This document shows, in pieces, positions 22,402 to 32,649 of a stretch of 64,000 nucleotides of DNA; positions within the stretch are counted from its first letter, which is position 1, and every line of letters starts with the position of its first letter. The position numbers and the translations under genes were made by a program. The notes beneath the pieces are model-generated. The model was not told where the DNA came from and searched no databases. It saw only the letters and a list, made by a program, of their open reading frames with translations. This DNA comes from Sulfurimicrobium lacus. GTDB lineage: Bacteria > Pseudomonadota > Gammaproteobacteria > Burkholderiales > Sulfuricellaceae. The stretch spans positions 417,501 through 481,500 of the forward strand of contig NZ_AP022853.1 in assembly GCF_011764585.1 (NCBI RefSeq). The letters run 5' to 3'.

Positions 22402-23175
22402 ATGGGCTTGGCCAAACGCATCATTCCCTGTCTCGATGTCACCGCAGGACGCGTCGTGAAGGGAGTCAATTTCGTCGGGTTGCGCGATGCCGGCGATCCG
22501 GTCGAAATCGCCCGCCGTTACGACGAGCAGGGCGCGGACGAACTGACCTTTCTCGACATTACCGCCACGTCCGACGAGCGCGACATCATCGTGCACATCA
22601 TCGAGGCGGTGGCCGCCCAAGTGTTCATTCCGCTGACCGTGGGCGGCGGTGTGCGCAGCGTCGACGATGTGCGTCGTCTGCTCAACGCCGGCGCGGACAA
22701 AGTGAGCATCAATACCGCCGCGGTGACCAACCCGCAACTGGTGGCGGACGCTTCGGCTCGCTTCGGCTCGCAGTGCATTGTGGTGGCGATCGATGCCAAA
22801 CAGGTGTCGGTCGAAGGTGAGCCGCTGCGCTGGAACGTGTTCACGCACGGCGGGCGCAAGGATGTCGGCCTGGACGCAGTGGCATGGGCGCAGAACATGG
22901 CAGCACTGGGGGCGGGGGAGATTCTCCTCACCAGCATGGACCGCGATGGCACCAAGATCGGTTTCAACCTCGAGCTCACTCGTGCCGTGTCCGATGCCGT
23001 GAGTATCCCGGTCATCGCCAGCGGTGGCGTGGGCAACCTCGACCATCTGGTGGATGGCGTGACGAAGGGGCATGCCGATGCAGTGCTGGCGGCGAGCATT
23101 TTCCACTATGGTGAATTTACCGTGCGTCAGGCCAAGGAACATATGGCTAAACATGGAATCGAAGTAAGGCTATAG
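22402..23175 (+). CDS. hisF: Imidazole glycerol phosphate synthase cyclase subunit HisF
   Basis: The synthase barrel partner of HisH, 257 aa. It begins [13 protein letters not shown] with the catalytic Asp, has [25 protein letters not shown], and the second catalytic Asp in [13 protein letters not shown]. It makes imidazole glycerol phosphate and AICAR. It lies between hisA and hisI with 1-2 bp spacing. Confidence 0.97.
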   Translation: MGLAKRIIPCLDVTAGRVVKGVNFVGLRDAGDPVEIARRYDEQGADELTFLDITATSDERDIIVHIIEAVAAQVFIPLTVGGGVRSVDDVRRLLNAGADKVSINTAAVTNPQLVADASARFGSQCIVVAIDAKQVSVEGEPLRWNVFTHGGRKDVGLDAVAWAQNMAALGAGEILLTSMDRDGTKIGFNLELTRAVSDAVSIPVIASGGVGNLDHLVDGVTKGHADAVLAASIFHYGEFTVRQAKEHMAKHGIEVRL

Positions 23176-23177
23176 GA

Positions 23178-23600
23178 ATGACGGATACCTGGTTGAATAA
23201 AGTTAACTGGACGCACGACGGCTTGGTGCCGGTGATTGCCCAGGACAAGGATAATGGCGCAGTGCTGATGGTGGCGTGGATGAACCGCGAGGCCTTGAAA
23301 CGTACGGTGGAGGGCGGCGAAGCGGTGTACTGGTCGCGCTCGCGCAAGAAGCTGTGGCACAAGGGCGAGGAGTCCGGTCACGTGCAGAAAGTGCACGAAG
23401 TCCGGCTCGATTGCGACGAAGACGTCATTCTGCTCAAGGTCGAGCAGATCGGTGGTATCGCTTGCCACACCGGGCGCCACAACTGCTTCTACCAGAAACT
23501 GGAGGGGCAGGAGTGGGTTTCGATCGAGCCGGTGCTGAAAGACCCGGCTGAAATCTACCGTGTCGCACAGGCCGTGGTTTCCCACCAGGACGAGAAATGA
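23178..23600 (+). CDS. hisI: Phosphoribosyl-AMP cyclohydrolase HisI
   Basis: Zinc-dependent hydrolase opening the purine ring of PR-AMP. The 140-aa product has [33 protein letters not shown], the acidic metal-binding [17 protein letters not shown] and zinc ligands in [10 protein letters not shown]. It is separate from hisE rather than fused, with a 4-bp overlap. Confidence 0.97.
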   Translation: MTDTWLNKVNWTHDGLVPVIAQDKDNGAVLMVAWMNREALKRTVEGGEAVYWSRSRKKLWHKGEESGHVQKVHEVRLDCDEDVILLKVEQIGGIACHTGRHNCFYQKLEGQEWVSIEPVLKDPAEIYRVAQAVVSHQDEK

Positions 23601-23920
23601 GCGAGATTCTCAGCCGTCTGGCGGAAACGCTGGAGAGCCGGAAAAATGCCGATCCCGCCAGTTCCTACGTGGCGAAGCTGTATGCCAAGGGGCTGGACGC
23701 CATCCTGAAGAAAATCGGCGAGGAAGCGACCGAGACGGTCATTGCAGCCAAGGATGGCGACAAGGCGCAAGTGCTCTACGAAATGGCCGATTTGTGGTTT
23801 CACTGCATGGTATTGCTGGCACAGCAGGGGCTGCATCCCGACGATGTGCTGGCGGAACTGGCGCGGCGCGAAGGTTTGTCCGGGCTGGTGGAGAAGGCAA
23901 ACCGTCGGGACAATGTATAG
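23597..23920 (+). CDS. hisE: Phosphoribosyl-ATP pyrophosphatase HisE
   Basis: A 107-aa all-alpha NTP-pyrophosphohydrolase of the MazG-like fold. [15 protein letters not shown] carries the conserved Glu metal ligands, followed by [18 protein letters not shown]. It overlaps hisI by 4 bp and is the last histidine-pathway gene of the cluster. Confidence 0.96.
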   Translation: MSEILSRLAETLESRKNADPASSYVAKLYAKGLDAILKKIGEEATETVIAAKDGDKAQVLYEMADLWFHCMVLLAQQGLHPDDVLAELARREGLSGLVEKANRRDNV

Positions 23921-23999
23921 TTGTTAGCGCGGCGACGAACTGAAAAAACCGTAACCGTGGGGCAATTGGCCATCAGCATTATTATGGAGGGACCGTCAA

Positions 24000-24338
24000 A
24001 TGCTGGACTGCATCTTCTGTAAAATCATCAAGAATCAGATTCCGAGCAGCAAGATTTACGAGGACGAGGAACTCCTGGCTTTTCATGATATCCACCCTAT
24101 AGCTCGGGTGCATTTCATGATCATTCCCAAGGTCCACCTGGATTCACTCGATCGCTGTACCGTGGTACATCAGTCGCTGCTGGGAAAAATGTTGTTGCTG
24201 GCGTCGAAGCTGGCGAAGGAACAGGGATTGGAGAATGGTTTTCGCACCATGATCAATACCGGTCATGGTGGTGGGCAGGAAGTGTTTCACCTGCATGTGC
24301 ATGTTTTCGGCGGCGATGCATTAATACCGCGCACCTAA
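24000..24338 (+). CDS. hinT: HIT-family nucleoside phosphoramidase (HinT-like)
   Basis: A 112-aa histidine-triad protein. The triad HLHVHVFGG is at the C-terminus and [13 protein letters not shown] with a metal-binding CxxC at the N-terminus. HinT-like enzymes hydrolyse AMP-N-linked compounds. It is 79 bp after hisE, with an SD-like GGAGGG just before the start, and 17 bp before tatA. Confidence 0.95.
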   Translation: MLDCIFCKIIKNQIPSSKIYEDEELLAFHDIHPIARVHFMIIPKVHLDSLDRCTVVHQSLLGKMLLLASKLAKEQGLENGFRTMINTGHGGGQEVFHLHVHVFGGDALIPRT

Positions 24339-24355
24339 AGATTTGGAGAGAAAGA

Positions 24356-24577
24356 ATGGGCTCATTTAGCATCTGGCATTGGCTGATCGTTCTGGTGATC
24401 GTGCTGGTGGTTTTCGGTACCAAGAAACTGCGTAACATCGGCGGCGACCTGGGTGGGGCGGTGAAGAGCTTCAAGGAAGCGGTGAAGGAAGAAGAAAAAC
24501 CGGTGCCCAAGGTCGAGGCAAACGCTACCGGGCAGACCATCGAAGGCGAAATCAAGGAAAAGTCTAAGGCGCAGTGA
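24356..24577 (+). CDS. tatA: Twin-arginine translocase subunit TatA
   Basis: A 73-aa protein with the N-terminal membrane helix ([19 protein letters not shown]), the [16 protein letters not shown] hinge and an amphipathic helix with a charged tail, diagnostic for TatA/E. TatA oligomers form the protein-conducting pore of the Tat pathway. SD AGAGAAAG precedes it. The stop lies at the edge of the heptamer-repeat hairpin separating it from tatB. Confidence 0.96.
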   Translation: MGSFSIWHWLIVLVIVLVVFGTKKLRNIGGDLGGAVKSFKEAVKEEEKPVPKVEANATGQTIEGEIKEKSKAQ

Positions 24578-24647
24578 GGAGGGAAGAGTGAGGAGTGAGG
24601 GGTTAAACCCATGCAAGCCTCACTCCTCACTCCTCACTCTTCACTCC
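24574..24647 (+). repeat. Intergenic hairpin made of 7-bp repeats (tatA-tatB)
   Basis: The left arm (24574-24600) repeats units like GAAGAGT GAGGAGT with 7-bp period. The right arm (24618-24647) repeats CTCACTC units in inverted orientation. The inner 18 bp of the arms match at 17 positions. The 17-nt loop contains GGTTAAACCC. The element fills the whole tatA-tatB space, so the tatB ATG directly follows a pyrimidine-rich arm without a Shine-Dalgarno sequence. A second element of the same build lies at 37361-37436. Confidence 0.85.
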
Positions 24648-24648
24648 T

Positions 24649-25095
24649 ATGTTCGGTATCGAATTCTCTGAACTGCTGCTGATCGGCATCGTCGCGCTGG
24701 TCGTGATCGGACCGGAACGCCTGCCGCGCGTGGCGCGTACCGCCGGGCACTTGTTCGGGCGCGTGCAGCGCTATGTCGCCAACGTCAAGGCGGATATCAA
24801 TCGCGAAATCCACGCCGAGGAACTGCAAAAATTGCAGCAAGAAATACGTACTTCGGTGGGGGCGCTCGAAGAATCCGTGGCAAAAGAATTAAACCAGGGC
24901 GGTCAGGCGCTGCATGATGCCAAGGCGCAGATTCACGAAATAATCGAGATACCCCGTAAACCGGTAGATCAAAGCGATGCGAATTTGACACTGGAGGAAA
25001 ACAGCGTCCCGGTTGCCGAGGAGCCCCAGCCCCAATTGGAGTTGAATCTGGACGCGCCTCCCGAGGCCACAACCGTGCCATCTAAGCATTCCTAA
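24649..25095 (+). CDS. tatB: Twin-arginine translocase subunit TatB
   Basis: A 148-aa protein with the TatB N-terminus MFGIEFSELLLIGIVALVVIGPERLPRVAR split into a membrane helix and the GPERLP hinge, then an amphipathic helix and an acidic, proline-rich tail. With TatC it forms the signal-peptide receptor. The ATG follows TTCACTCCT with no Shine-Dalgarno sequence, because a heptamer-repeat hairpin occupies the leader; how its translation is started is unclear. Confidence 0.95.
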   Translation: MFGIEFSELLLIGIVALVVIGPERLPRVARTAGHLFGRVQRYVANVKADINREIHAEELQKLQQEIRTSVGALEESVAKELNQGGQALHDAKAQIHEIIEIPRKPVDQSDANLTLEENSVPVAEEPQPQLELNLDAPPEATTVPSKHS

Positions 25096-25116
25096 CCTCC
25101 CTCCGAACAGGATTGC

Positions 25117-25950
25117 ATGAACGCCTCCGAGCCAAGCGAAACTTTCATCTCCCACCTGATCGAACTGCGCACCCGTCTGGTGCGCGCGATTATCGCGGTG
25201 GTGCTAGTGTTCATCTGCCTTTTTCCTTTCGCCAAGGATCTCTACGCCTTGTTGGCCCATCCTTTGCTGGCACATTTGCCAAAGGGCGGGCAGATGATCG
25301 CTACCGATGTTACGACGCCATTTTTCGTGCCGATGAAAGTCGCCATGATGACGTCCTTCCTTATTTCATTGCCCTACGTGCTTTACCAGATTTGGTCTTT
25401 CATTGCCCCTGGCCTTTACGCGCACGAGAAACGGCTAGTCTGGCCGCTGCTGGTGGCCAGTACGCTACTGTTCTTATGCGGCATGGCGTTCGCCTATTTC
25501 CTGGTGTTCCCGGTGATTTTTGGCTTCATGTCTTCAGTCGCGCCGGAGGGCGTGGCGGTGATGACCGATATCAACAAATATCTCGATTTCGTATTGACGC
25601 TATTCATGGCCTTCGGTGTTACGTTCGAAGTGCCGGTGGCGGTGATTCTGCTGGTCAAGATGGGAGTGGTGAGCGTTGCCAAGCTCAGGGAAGTCCGCCC
25701 ATACGTCATTGTCGGTGCCTTCATCATCGGCGCCATTTTCACGCCGCCCGACGTGGTCTCGCAGATCATGCTGGCGGTGCCGCTGTGGCTGCTGTACGAG
25801 GCGGGGATTATCGTGGCGTCGATGATGGGGCGGTCGGCGGCAGAAGCCCCGGCGCAGGAGAGCGACTACAGGCCACTTGACGAGCAGGAGATGGAACGCG
25901 AACTGGACGCCATCGAGCACGAGCAGGACAAGCCCGGAACGGGAGCCTAA
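25117..25950 (+). CDS. tatC: Twin-arginine translocase subunit TatC
   Basis: A 277-aa integral membrane protein with six predicted helices. The conserved FISHLIELRTRLVRAI cytosolic N-terminus with the receptor Glu, and the FxxPxxVxFF-like IFTPPDVVSQIMLAVPLW region are present. The C-terminal 40 residues are acidic and variable. Likely cargo within this window are SoxY and SoxB, which have twin-arginine signals. The gene ends 8 bp before the convergent diguanylate cyclase stop. Confidence 0.96.
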   Translation: MNASEPSETFISHLIELRTRLVRAIIAVVLVFICLFPFAKDLYALLAHPLLAHLPKGGQMIATDVTTPFFVPMKVAMMTSFLISLPYVLYQIWSFIAPGLYAHEKRLVWPLLVASTLLFLCGMAFAYFLVFPVIFGFMSSVAPEGVAVMTDINKYLDFVLTLFMAFGVTFEVPVAVILLVKMGVVSVAKLREVRPYVIVGAFIIGAIFTPPDVVSQIMLAVPLWLLYEAGIIVASMMGRSAAEAPAQESDYRPLDEQEMERELDAIEHEQDKPGTGA

Positions 25951-25958
25951 GCCGCTGC

Positions 25959-27824
25959 TTAATAGGACTCGCCGGTTTCCTTCCACATGTCCGGCGTAAA
26001 TCGCTCGACCCGGTTGCGGCCACGGGACTTTGCTTCATACAGGGCAACGTCGGCGTATTTGATGACTTGCCAGAAGGTGTCCGCGTCGGTCGGGAATTCT
26101 GCGACACCGATGGAAATGGTCTTTTGCAGCACCGTGCCGGGCAGCGGGATCTTGGTTTCCTCCACCTTGGCACGAATTTTCTCTGCCACTTGCAGCGCCA
26201 TTTCGGCGGACGTATCCACCAGCACGATGACAAACTCCTCGCCGCCGTAGCGCACCAGCATGTCCGAACTGCGCACGCTTTTCTGCAGGATGTCCGCCAG
26301 CGCCTTGAGTACCTTGTCGCCGGCTTCGTGGCCGAACGTGTCGTTGACCTGCTTGAAGTAATCCAGGTCCAGCATGAGGATTGAAAACACGCTCTGCCGC
26401 CGCTGGTTGGTGGCCACCAGGGGGGTGACATACTCTTCGAGAAAGCGCCGGTTATACAGCCCGGTCATGGCGTCGCGTAGCGAGCTTTCCTTCAGATGTT
26501 CCATCAAGCGCTTGCCTTCGAGCACTGGTGCGGTTTCCCGCAGGTATACGGCGATGTATGGCACCAGCAGTCGCGCGAGTTGCGCCTGGTCGGCGGGAAT
26601 GACCATCTGCACCACGCAGCCCACCGTACCGGACTGGATGATCGGCAGGCAGATATGGGTGTGCTTTTCTTCCTTGCCGTCATCGCGGAACATGGTGCAC
26701 AAGCCGGGAAAATCGACCGCGTTGACCTCGTGGCCGGTACGTTTTGCGCGGCAGGCGCCGGCATCGATCAGAATCTGCTGGTCGCACCAGCGGCACGGGG
26801 CGTTCATCTCGCCATCCACGACAATCGGCAGCATGCGGTTCTTGCTCGATGCTACCTCGTAGATGGAAAAAAGGCTGAAGTCGTATTTCTCGGACAACAT
26901 GTTGCCGAGGCGCATGTAGACTTCATGCTTGTTCTGGTCTTCTTCGATCGCCTGCTTGAACTGTGAAGCCTCCACCAGGCTTTCCACCATTTCGGTGGTG
27001 GCGACGAGCTGGTTGCCGGCGCTCTGCTGATGTTGCCCCATCAGGTCCCCCACCCGCCGGCCGATGGTAGTGAGGTGTTCGTCCAGGAATTCCATCAGGC
27101 GATTGACATTGCCGGCGATTTCGCCCACCTCGTCGGAACTGTGCTGTTTGACGCGGCCGCTGAAACTTCCTCTTACCGCATCGTTAACGACATGGCTGAC
27201 CGCGTCGGCGGTGTCCATCAGCGGCCGAAGCAGCCGCCCCAGCGCCAGCAGCATCAGCAGGGCGACCAGAAAAACCGACAGGCTGATGATGGCGGTGGCA
27301 AAAATGGCCTGCCGCTTGACTTCGCCTTGGGGGATGTCGATGGAAATCGCGCCCAGCACCGTGCCCTCGTTGACCGCGTGGCACTGCAGGCAGTGTGGCA
27401 AGCCCTGACTGGTGGCGGTGTAGGGAATGATGGCGCGAAACACCGGGCCGTTCTTTTTCTCAACCACGTTGAATATCGCCTCGCCGTGGGTGAGCACGCG
27501 GATATCCGATGCGTCGGCCGGGCGTTCGTTGGCGAAACCCGGGCCAAACTGCTGGGTCACCGCCGGTCCGCGCACCACGCGTACGCTCTCAACGCCGGGT
27601 ACGGTCGCCAGCCGGTCGAGAAATTGCGGACGCTTGCCGATGGTGCCGTTGACCATGCTCTCGGTCAGGCCGACTTTCACGGAATCCGCCACAGATCTGG
27701 CATGCCGTTCGGCGGTATAGAGGGAGAATCGCTGAAAGGAGTACAGGCTGATGGCGCCGAGAACCAGTACCAATGAACCCATCAAAATGGAGAAAAATAC
27801 CAGGGTTTTGGTGTGAAGTCTCAT
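25959..27824 (-). CDS. Membrane diguanylate cyclase with periplasmic CxxCH sensor and Cys-rich domain
   Basis: A 621-aa protein predicted to make c-di-GMP. Order: TM1 (residues 8-29); periplasmic region with one heme-c-type motif CLQCH (C145, C148, H149) in a DUF3365/Tll0287-like context; TM2 (about 176-199); HAMP-like linker (200-250); a GAF-like region (about 300-420) with CxxC at C344/C347 and further C358, C376, C392, C403; GGDEF domain (about 448-610) with active GGEEF at 527-531 and inhibitory I-site RSSD at 518-521. It therefore looks catalytically intact and product-inhibited. Heme binding and a redox or gas-sensing role are inferred. It is convergent with tatC. Confidence 0.9.
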   Translation of the reverse strand: MRLHTKTLVFFSILMGSLVLVLGAISLYSFQRFSLYTAERHARSVADSVKVGLTESMVNGTIGKRPQFLDRLATVPGVESVRVVRGPAVTQQFGPGFANERPADASDIRVLTHGEAIFNVVEKKNGPVFRAIIPYTATSQGLPHCLQCHAVNEGTVLGAISIDIPQGEVKRQAIFATAIISLSVFLVALLMLLALGRLLRPLMDTADAVSHVVNDAVRGSFSGRVKQHSSDEVGEIAGNVNRLMEFLDEHLTTIGRRVGDLMGQHQQSAGNQLVATTEMVESLVEASQFKQAIEEDQNKHEVYMRLGNMLSEKYDFSLFSIYEVASSKNRMLPIVVDGEMNAPCRWCDQQILIDAGACRAKRTGHEVNAVDFPGLCTMFRDDGKEEKHTHICLPIIQSGTVGCVVQMVIPADQAQLARLLVPYIAVYLRETAPVLEGKRLMEHLKESSLRDAMTGLYNRRFLEEYVTPLVATNQRRQSVFSILMLDLDYFKQVNDTFGHEAGDKVLKALADILQKSVRSSDMLVRYGGEEFVIVLVDTSAEMALQVAEKIRAKVEETKIPLPGTVLQKTISIGVAEFPTDADTFWQVIKYADVALYEAKSRGRNRVERFTPDMWKETGESY

Positions 27825-27890
27825 GTATGCGCCGTAACAAGCTGTTTAGACGATGATATTGTCCTAGACTAACTCATTGGCGGGCGAGGG

Positions 27891-29039
<1,149 letters not shown>

Positions 29040-29051
29040 GGGAGAACGCTT

Positions 29052-29798
29052 ATGATATTGAAGGAACTGGAACGTTATATCGGGCAATTGCTGGACGTTT
29101 CCAGCTTTCACGATTATTGCCCAAACGGCCTGCAAGTGGAAGGCCGCGCCGAAATCGGAAAAATTGTTACTGGCGTCAGCGCCAGCCTGGATGTGCTGCA
29201 GGCTGCGAGCGCCGCAGGGGCGGACGCGGTGCTGGTGCATCACGGCTATTTCTGGAAAAACGAAAGTCCGCAGATAACCGGCATCAAGCGCGCCCGCGTC
29301 GCGTACCTGATCGAGCACGGCATGAGCCTGCTGGCCTACCATCTGCCTCTGGACGCCCATCCGGCACTGGGCAACAACGCACAGCTGGCGCAATTGCTGG
29401 GTTTCCAGCCGGAGGAGCGTTTCGGCGACCAGAATATTGCCGCTGCGGGGCGCCTGGTTCAACCCATGTCGTTGCAGCGCTTGTCCGGGATGATCGAGGA
29501 GAAGCTGCAGCGTCAACCGCTGGTGATCGGCGACGACGCCGCGATTGTCCGGCGCATCGCCTGGTGCAGCGGTGCGGCGCAGGATTACCTGGAGGAAGCC
29601 ATCGACCTTGGCGTGGATGCCTTTTTGACCGGGGAAGTGTCCGAACGCACCGTCCATCTGGCACGAGAATCGGGCGTAGCGTTCATCGCCGCCGGGCACC
29701 ACGCCACGGAACGTTATGGGGTGCAGGCGCTGGGGGCGCATCTGGCGCAGCAACTCGGGCTGAAGCACCAGTTCATCGATATTGAAAATCCGGTGTAA
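29052..29798 (+). CDS. Nif3-like dinuclear metal centre protein (YbgI/DUF34 family)
   Basis: A 248-aa protein with the family features CPNGLQVEG near the N-terminus, VHHGYFWK (metal-binding His pair), YHLPLDAHPALGNNAQLA, and the C-terminal GEVSERTVHLARESGVAFIAAGHHATERYG block. It is a conserved metal-binding hexamer whose cellular role is unsettled, with GTP cyclohydrolase-like and regulatory roles proposed. An SD-like GGAG overlaps the start of the divergent protease gene. The much longer open frame upstream is antisense to the protease and rejected. Confidence 0.94.
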   Translation: MILKELERYIGQLLDVSSFHDYCPNGLQVEGRAEIGKIVTGVSASLDVLQAASAAGADAVLVHHGYFWKNESPQITGIKRARVAYLIEHGMSLLAYHLPLDAHPALGNNAQLAQLLGFQPEERFGDQNIAAAGRLVQPMSLQRLSGMIEEKLQRQPLVIGDDAAIVRRIAWCSGAAQDYLEEAIDLGVDAFLTGEVSERTVHLARESGVAFIAAGHHATERYGVQALGAHLAQQLGLKHQFIDIENPV

Positions 29799-29857
29799 TA
29801 GTCTCCGGCGTTTTATGTGTTGTCATGTAAAATCAAAAAAACACAATTAATGAGCTT

Positions 29858-31291
29858 ATGCAGCAAACCAAACCCAGCCTGTTGATCGTTGACGACGACC
29901 CCCTGATTACCGATACCCTGCATTTCGTGCTCGGCAAGAGTTTCGAGGTCTACGTAGCGGATTCCCGCGAGCAGGCGGCCAGCCTGTTGCGCCAGTTGGA
30001 CCAGCCGCCACAACTGGCGCTGGTGGACCTCGGCTTGCCGCCCTTGCCGCATCGCCCCGACGAAGGCTTCAAGCTGATCGGCGAACTACTGGCGCGCGCG
30101 CCGGAGATCAAGATCGTCGTGCTTTCCGGCCAGAACGACGATGCCAACGCCCGCCACGCCCGTACCCTGGGCGCGGTTGAGTTCATCGCCAAGCCATGCG
30201 AACCGCAGCGGATCGAATCGCTCCTGCTCAACGCCTTGCGCATGCGCGATGCGGAGCAGGAAAGCGCAACGGAAACAACGCGTGCCTGCGATATCCTCGG
30301 CAACAGCTTCAATGTCGAAAAACTGCGCCAGCAAATCAGCCAGTTTGCCGATGCGCCTTTCCCCGTGTTGATCGAGGGCGAATCCGGCAGCGGCAAGGAA
30401 CTGGTGGCGGGATGCCTGCACCGCCTCAGCGCACGCGTCAGGAAGCCCTTCCTGGCGCTCAATTGCGCCGCGATTTCCCCGACCCTGGTCGAACCGACCT
30501 TGTTCGGCTACAGCAAAGGCGCGTTTACCGGCGCCGTCACCGCGCGCTCGGGCTATTTCGAGGATGCCAGCGACGGTACCCTGTTTCTCGACGAAATCGG
30601 CGAACTGCCGGTGGAGTTGCAGGCCAAGCTGCTGCGCGTGCTGGAAAACGGCGAGTTTCAGCGCGTCGGCGAAACCCAGACGCGGCACAGCAACGCGCGC
30701 ATCATTGCAGCGACCAACCGCGATTTGCGCCAGGAAATCAAGGCCGGGAACTTCCGCGCCGACCTTTATCACCGTCTCAGCGTCTTCACTATCAGCGTGC
30801 CGCCGTTGCGCGATATGGGCGAGGACAAGGCGCTGCTGCTGGGGCATTTCCGCGATTTCTACATGCGCCAAAGCCGTGCCGAGCCGTTCGTGCTCACCCC
30901 GGCGGCGCAACAGATGTGGCAGGTTTATCCTTTCCCCGGCAACGTGCGCGAGTTGCGCAATATCGTGATCCGGCTGGTCACCAAGTATGCCGGCCAGGCC
31001 GTGACGCGCGAGCAACTGCAGGCCGAACTGGATACCGAGGCCGATGCCTTGCCGGAACTGGTCATGCCCAACGACGCGCGGGCCATGCAGGAGTTGGCGA
31101 AAAAGCATCTGCAGCTCCATGCCAATTTCAGCCTCGACCAGACCTTGAAGCTATGGGAGCAGAGTTACGTCGAAGCCGCGCTCAAGCTGACTCACGGCAA
31201 TCTGAGCCAGGCGGCGAAATTGTTGGGAGTAAATCGCACCACCCTGTATAGCCGGATGCAGACCTATAGCAATCTGGAGTCCTACCAGTAA
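29858..31291 (+). CDS. Sigma-54-dependent NtrC-family response regulator
   Basis: A 477-aa three-domain regulator. The receiver domain has D12-D14, phospho-acceptor D57 in LALVDLGLPP and K112. The AAA+ domain has Walker A GESGSGKELV, the sigma-54 contact loop GAFTGA and LFLDEIGELP. A Fis-type HTH (GNLSQAAKLLGVNRTTLYSRM region) ends the protein. The DLGLPPLPHRPDEG receiver segment resembles PrsR-type regulators of exopolysaccharide/PEP-CTERM loci. It directly abuts mshM (stop overlaps the next ATG by 1 bp), so it is part of the pilus operon and probably controls it or an associated surface trait. No sensor kinase is adjacent and no clear -24/-12 promoter was seen in the locus. Confidence 0.92.
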   Translation: MQQTKPSLLIVDDDPLITDTLHFVLGKSFEVYVADSREQAASLLRQLDQPPQLALVDLGLPPLPHRPDEGFKLIGELLARAPEIKIVVLSGQNDDANARHARTLGAVEFIAKPCEPQRIESLLLNALRMRDAEQESATETTRACDILGNSFNVEKLRQQISQFADAPFPVLIEGESGSGKELVAGCLHRLSARVRKPFLALNCAAISPTLVEPTLFGYSKGAFTGAVTARSGYFEDASDGTLFLDEIGELPVELQAKLLRVLENGEFQRVGETQTRHSNARIIAATNRDLRQEIKAGNFRADLYHRLSVFTISVPPLRDMGEDKALLLGHFRDFYMRQSRAEPFVLTPAAQQMWQVYPFPGNVRELRNIVIRLVTKYAGQAVTREQLQAELDTEADALPELVMPNDARAMQELAKKHLQLHANFSLDQTLKLWEQSYVEAALKLTHGNLSQAAKLLGVNRTTLYSRMQTYSNLESYQ

Positions 31292-32649
31292 TGTATCTTG
31301 CCCATTTCGGCCTGTCCCAGCCGCCCTTCAAAATTACCGCGCATACCGAGTTTTTCTACACCGGCGGAAATCGCGGCGCGATCCTCGATGCCCTGATCTA
31401 TGCCATTCGTCAGGGCGAAGGCATCATCAAGGTGAGCGGCGAGGTCGGCAGCGGCAAAACCATGTTGTGCCGCATGCTGCAGGAGCGCTTGCCGGCCGAG
31501 GTGGAGACTGTCTATCTCGCCAATCCCAGCGTGTCGCCGGACGAGATACTGCACGCCATCGCCTTCGAGATGCAGCTCTCGCTGCCGCGCGAGGCGTCGC
31601 GGCTGGAAGTCATGCAGGCGCTGCAGGATTACCTGCTGGAGCGCCATGCCCAGGGCAAACAGGTGGTGGTTTTCGTGGAAGAGGCGCAAGGCATGCCGCT
31701 CGCCACGCTGGAGGAGATCCGCCTGCTCTCCAACCTGGAAACCCAGCATTACAAGCTGTTGCAGATCGTGCTGTTCGGCCAGCCGGAACTCGACCGCAAC
31801 CTGAACTCGCCGGAAATTCGCCAGCTCAAGGAGCGGATCACGCACAGTTTTGCCCTCAAGCCGCTGACCGCGGCCGAAATCAGGGATTACCTGATGTTTC
31901 GCCTGCGGGCTGCGGATTACCATGGCCCGGATTTGTTCGGCCCCGCGGTGATCAAGTTGATCGCGCGGGCATCCAAGGGTTTGACCCGCCGCGTCAACAT
32001 CATTGCCGACAAGACCTTGCTTGCCGCTTTCTCTGAAAATACCCATACGCTCACGGTAAAGCATGTTCGTGCGGCGATAGAAGACAGCGATTTCGATTTG
32101 CATGCTGGCGTCTTCCCCTGGCAGAAAATGGCTGCTGCTGCGGCCTTGCTTATACTGGGAAGTGGTGTCGGCGCTGGCTTGCACGCTATTTTCCAGGCGC
32201 CGCCCGCCAAACCGTCAGCGGCACCAGTCGCGACGGCAGTGCCGGTTGCGCCCGTTGCGCGCCCGGCGCTTGCGCCGAACGAGGTGGCGCCAGGCCAGCA
32301 GCAGAAGGCGCACGATGCCGACATGGTGGCGCAGCGTCTGGCCGCGACGGAAAGCTGGCTGGCAACCCAGAGCCCGGCAACCAGCAGCATCCAGTTGATG
32401 GTGTCGAATGATCTGCGGCAATTGCGCTATCACCTCGGGAAGATCAGCCACGAGATTGAAATGGAGCAGATTTTTGTGTACCGTTCAAAAGTGAACGGGC
32501 AGCCCGCGTGGACGGTTCTTTACGGTAGTTTTCCCAGTAGGGGGAAAACGGCTGCGGCGATTGACGCCCTGCCGGAATCACTCAAGGTTTACCGGCCCTA
32601 CCTGCGCACGGTTCAGGGAGTAAGGGCCGAGATCAGGCAGAATCAATGA
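31291..32649 (+). CDS. mshM: MSHA-type pilus biogenesis ATPase MshM (ExeA-like)
   Basis: A 452-aa ExeA/GspA-family AAA protein. The N-terminus MYLAHFGLSQPPFKITAHTE is typical, Walker A GEVGSGKT is at 50-57 and Walker B VVVFVEEAQ at 124-132. A single transmembrane helix lies at about 279-299, followed by a proline/alanine-rich linker and a C-terminal SPOR-like region (YGSFPSRGKTAAAIDALP). Such proteins are thought to help secretin assembly at the peptidoglycan. It overlaps mshL by 4 bp. Confidence 0.88.
   Translation: MYLAHFGLSQPPFKITAHTEFFYTGGNRGAILDALIYAIRQGEGIIKVSGEVGSGKTMLCRMLQERLPAEVETVYLANPSVSPDEILHAIAFEMQLSLPREASRLEVMQALQDYLLERHAQGKQVVVFVEEAQGMPLATLEEIRLLSNLETQHYKLLQIVLFGQPELDRNLNSPEIRQLKERITHSFALKPLTAAEIRDYLMFRLRAADYHGPDLFGPAVIKLIARASKGLTRRVNIIADKTLLAAFSENTHTLTVKHVRAAIEDSDFDLHAGVFPWQKMAAAAALLILGSGVGAGLHAIFQAPPAKPSAAPVATAVPVAPVARPALAPNEVAPGQQQKAHDADMVAQRLAATESWLATQSPATSSIQLMVSNDLRQLRYHLGKISHEIEMEQIFVYRSKVNGQPAWTVLYGSFPSRGKTAAAIDALPESLKVYRPYLRTVQGVRAEIRQNQ

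Noticed and set aside
29040-29768. N-terminal extension of the HtrA-type protease, and the long plus-strand frame 27897-29051 before the Nif3-like gene
   Set aside because: Each is antisense to the other confirmed gene; recognised family starts lie at 29039 and 29052.
29799-29857. Sigma-54 (-24/-12) promoter for the pilus locus
   Set aside because: No TGGCAC-N5-TTGC-like pattern in this gap or at other junctions of the locus.
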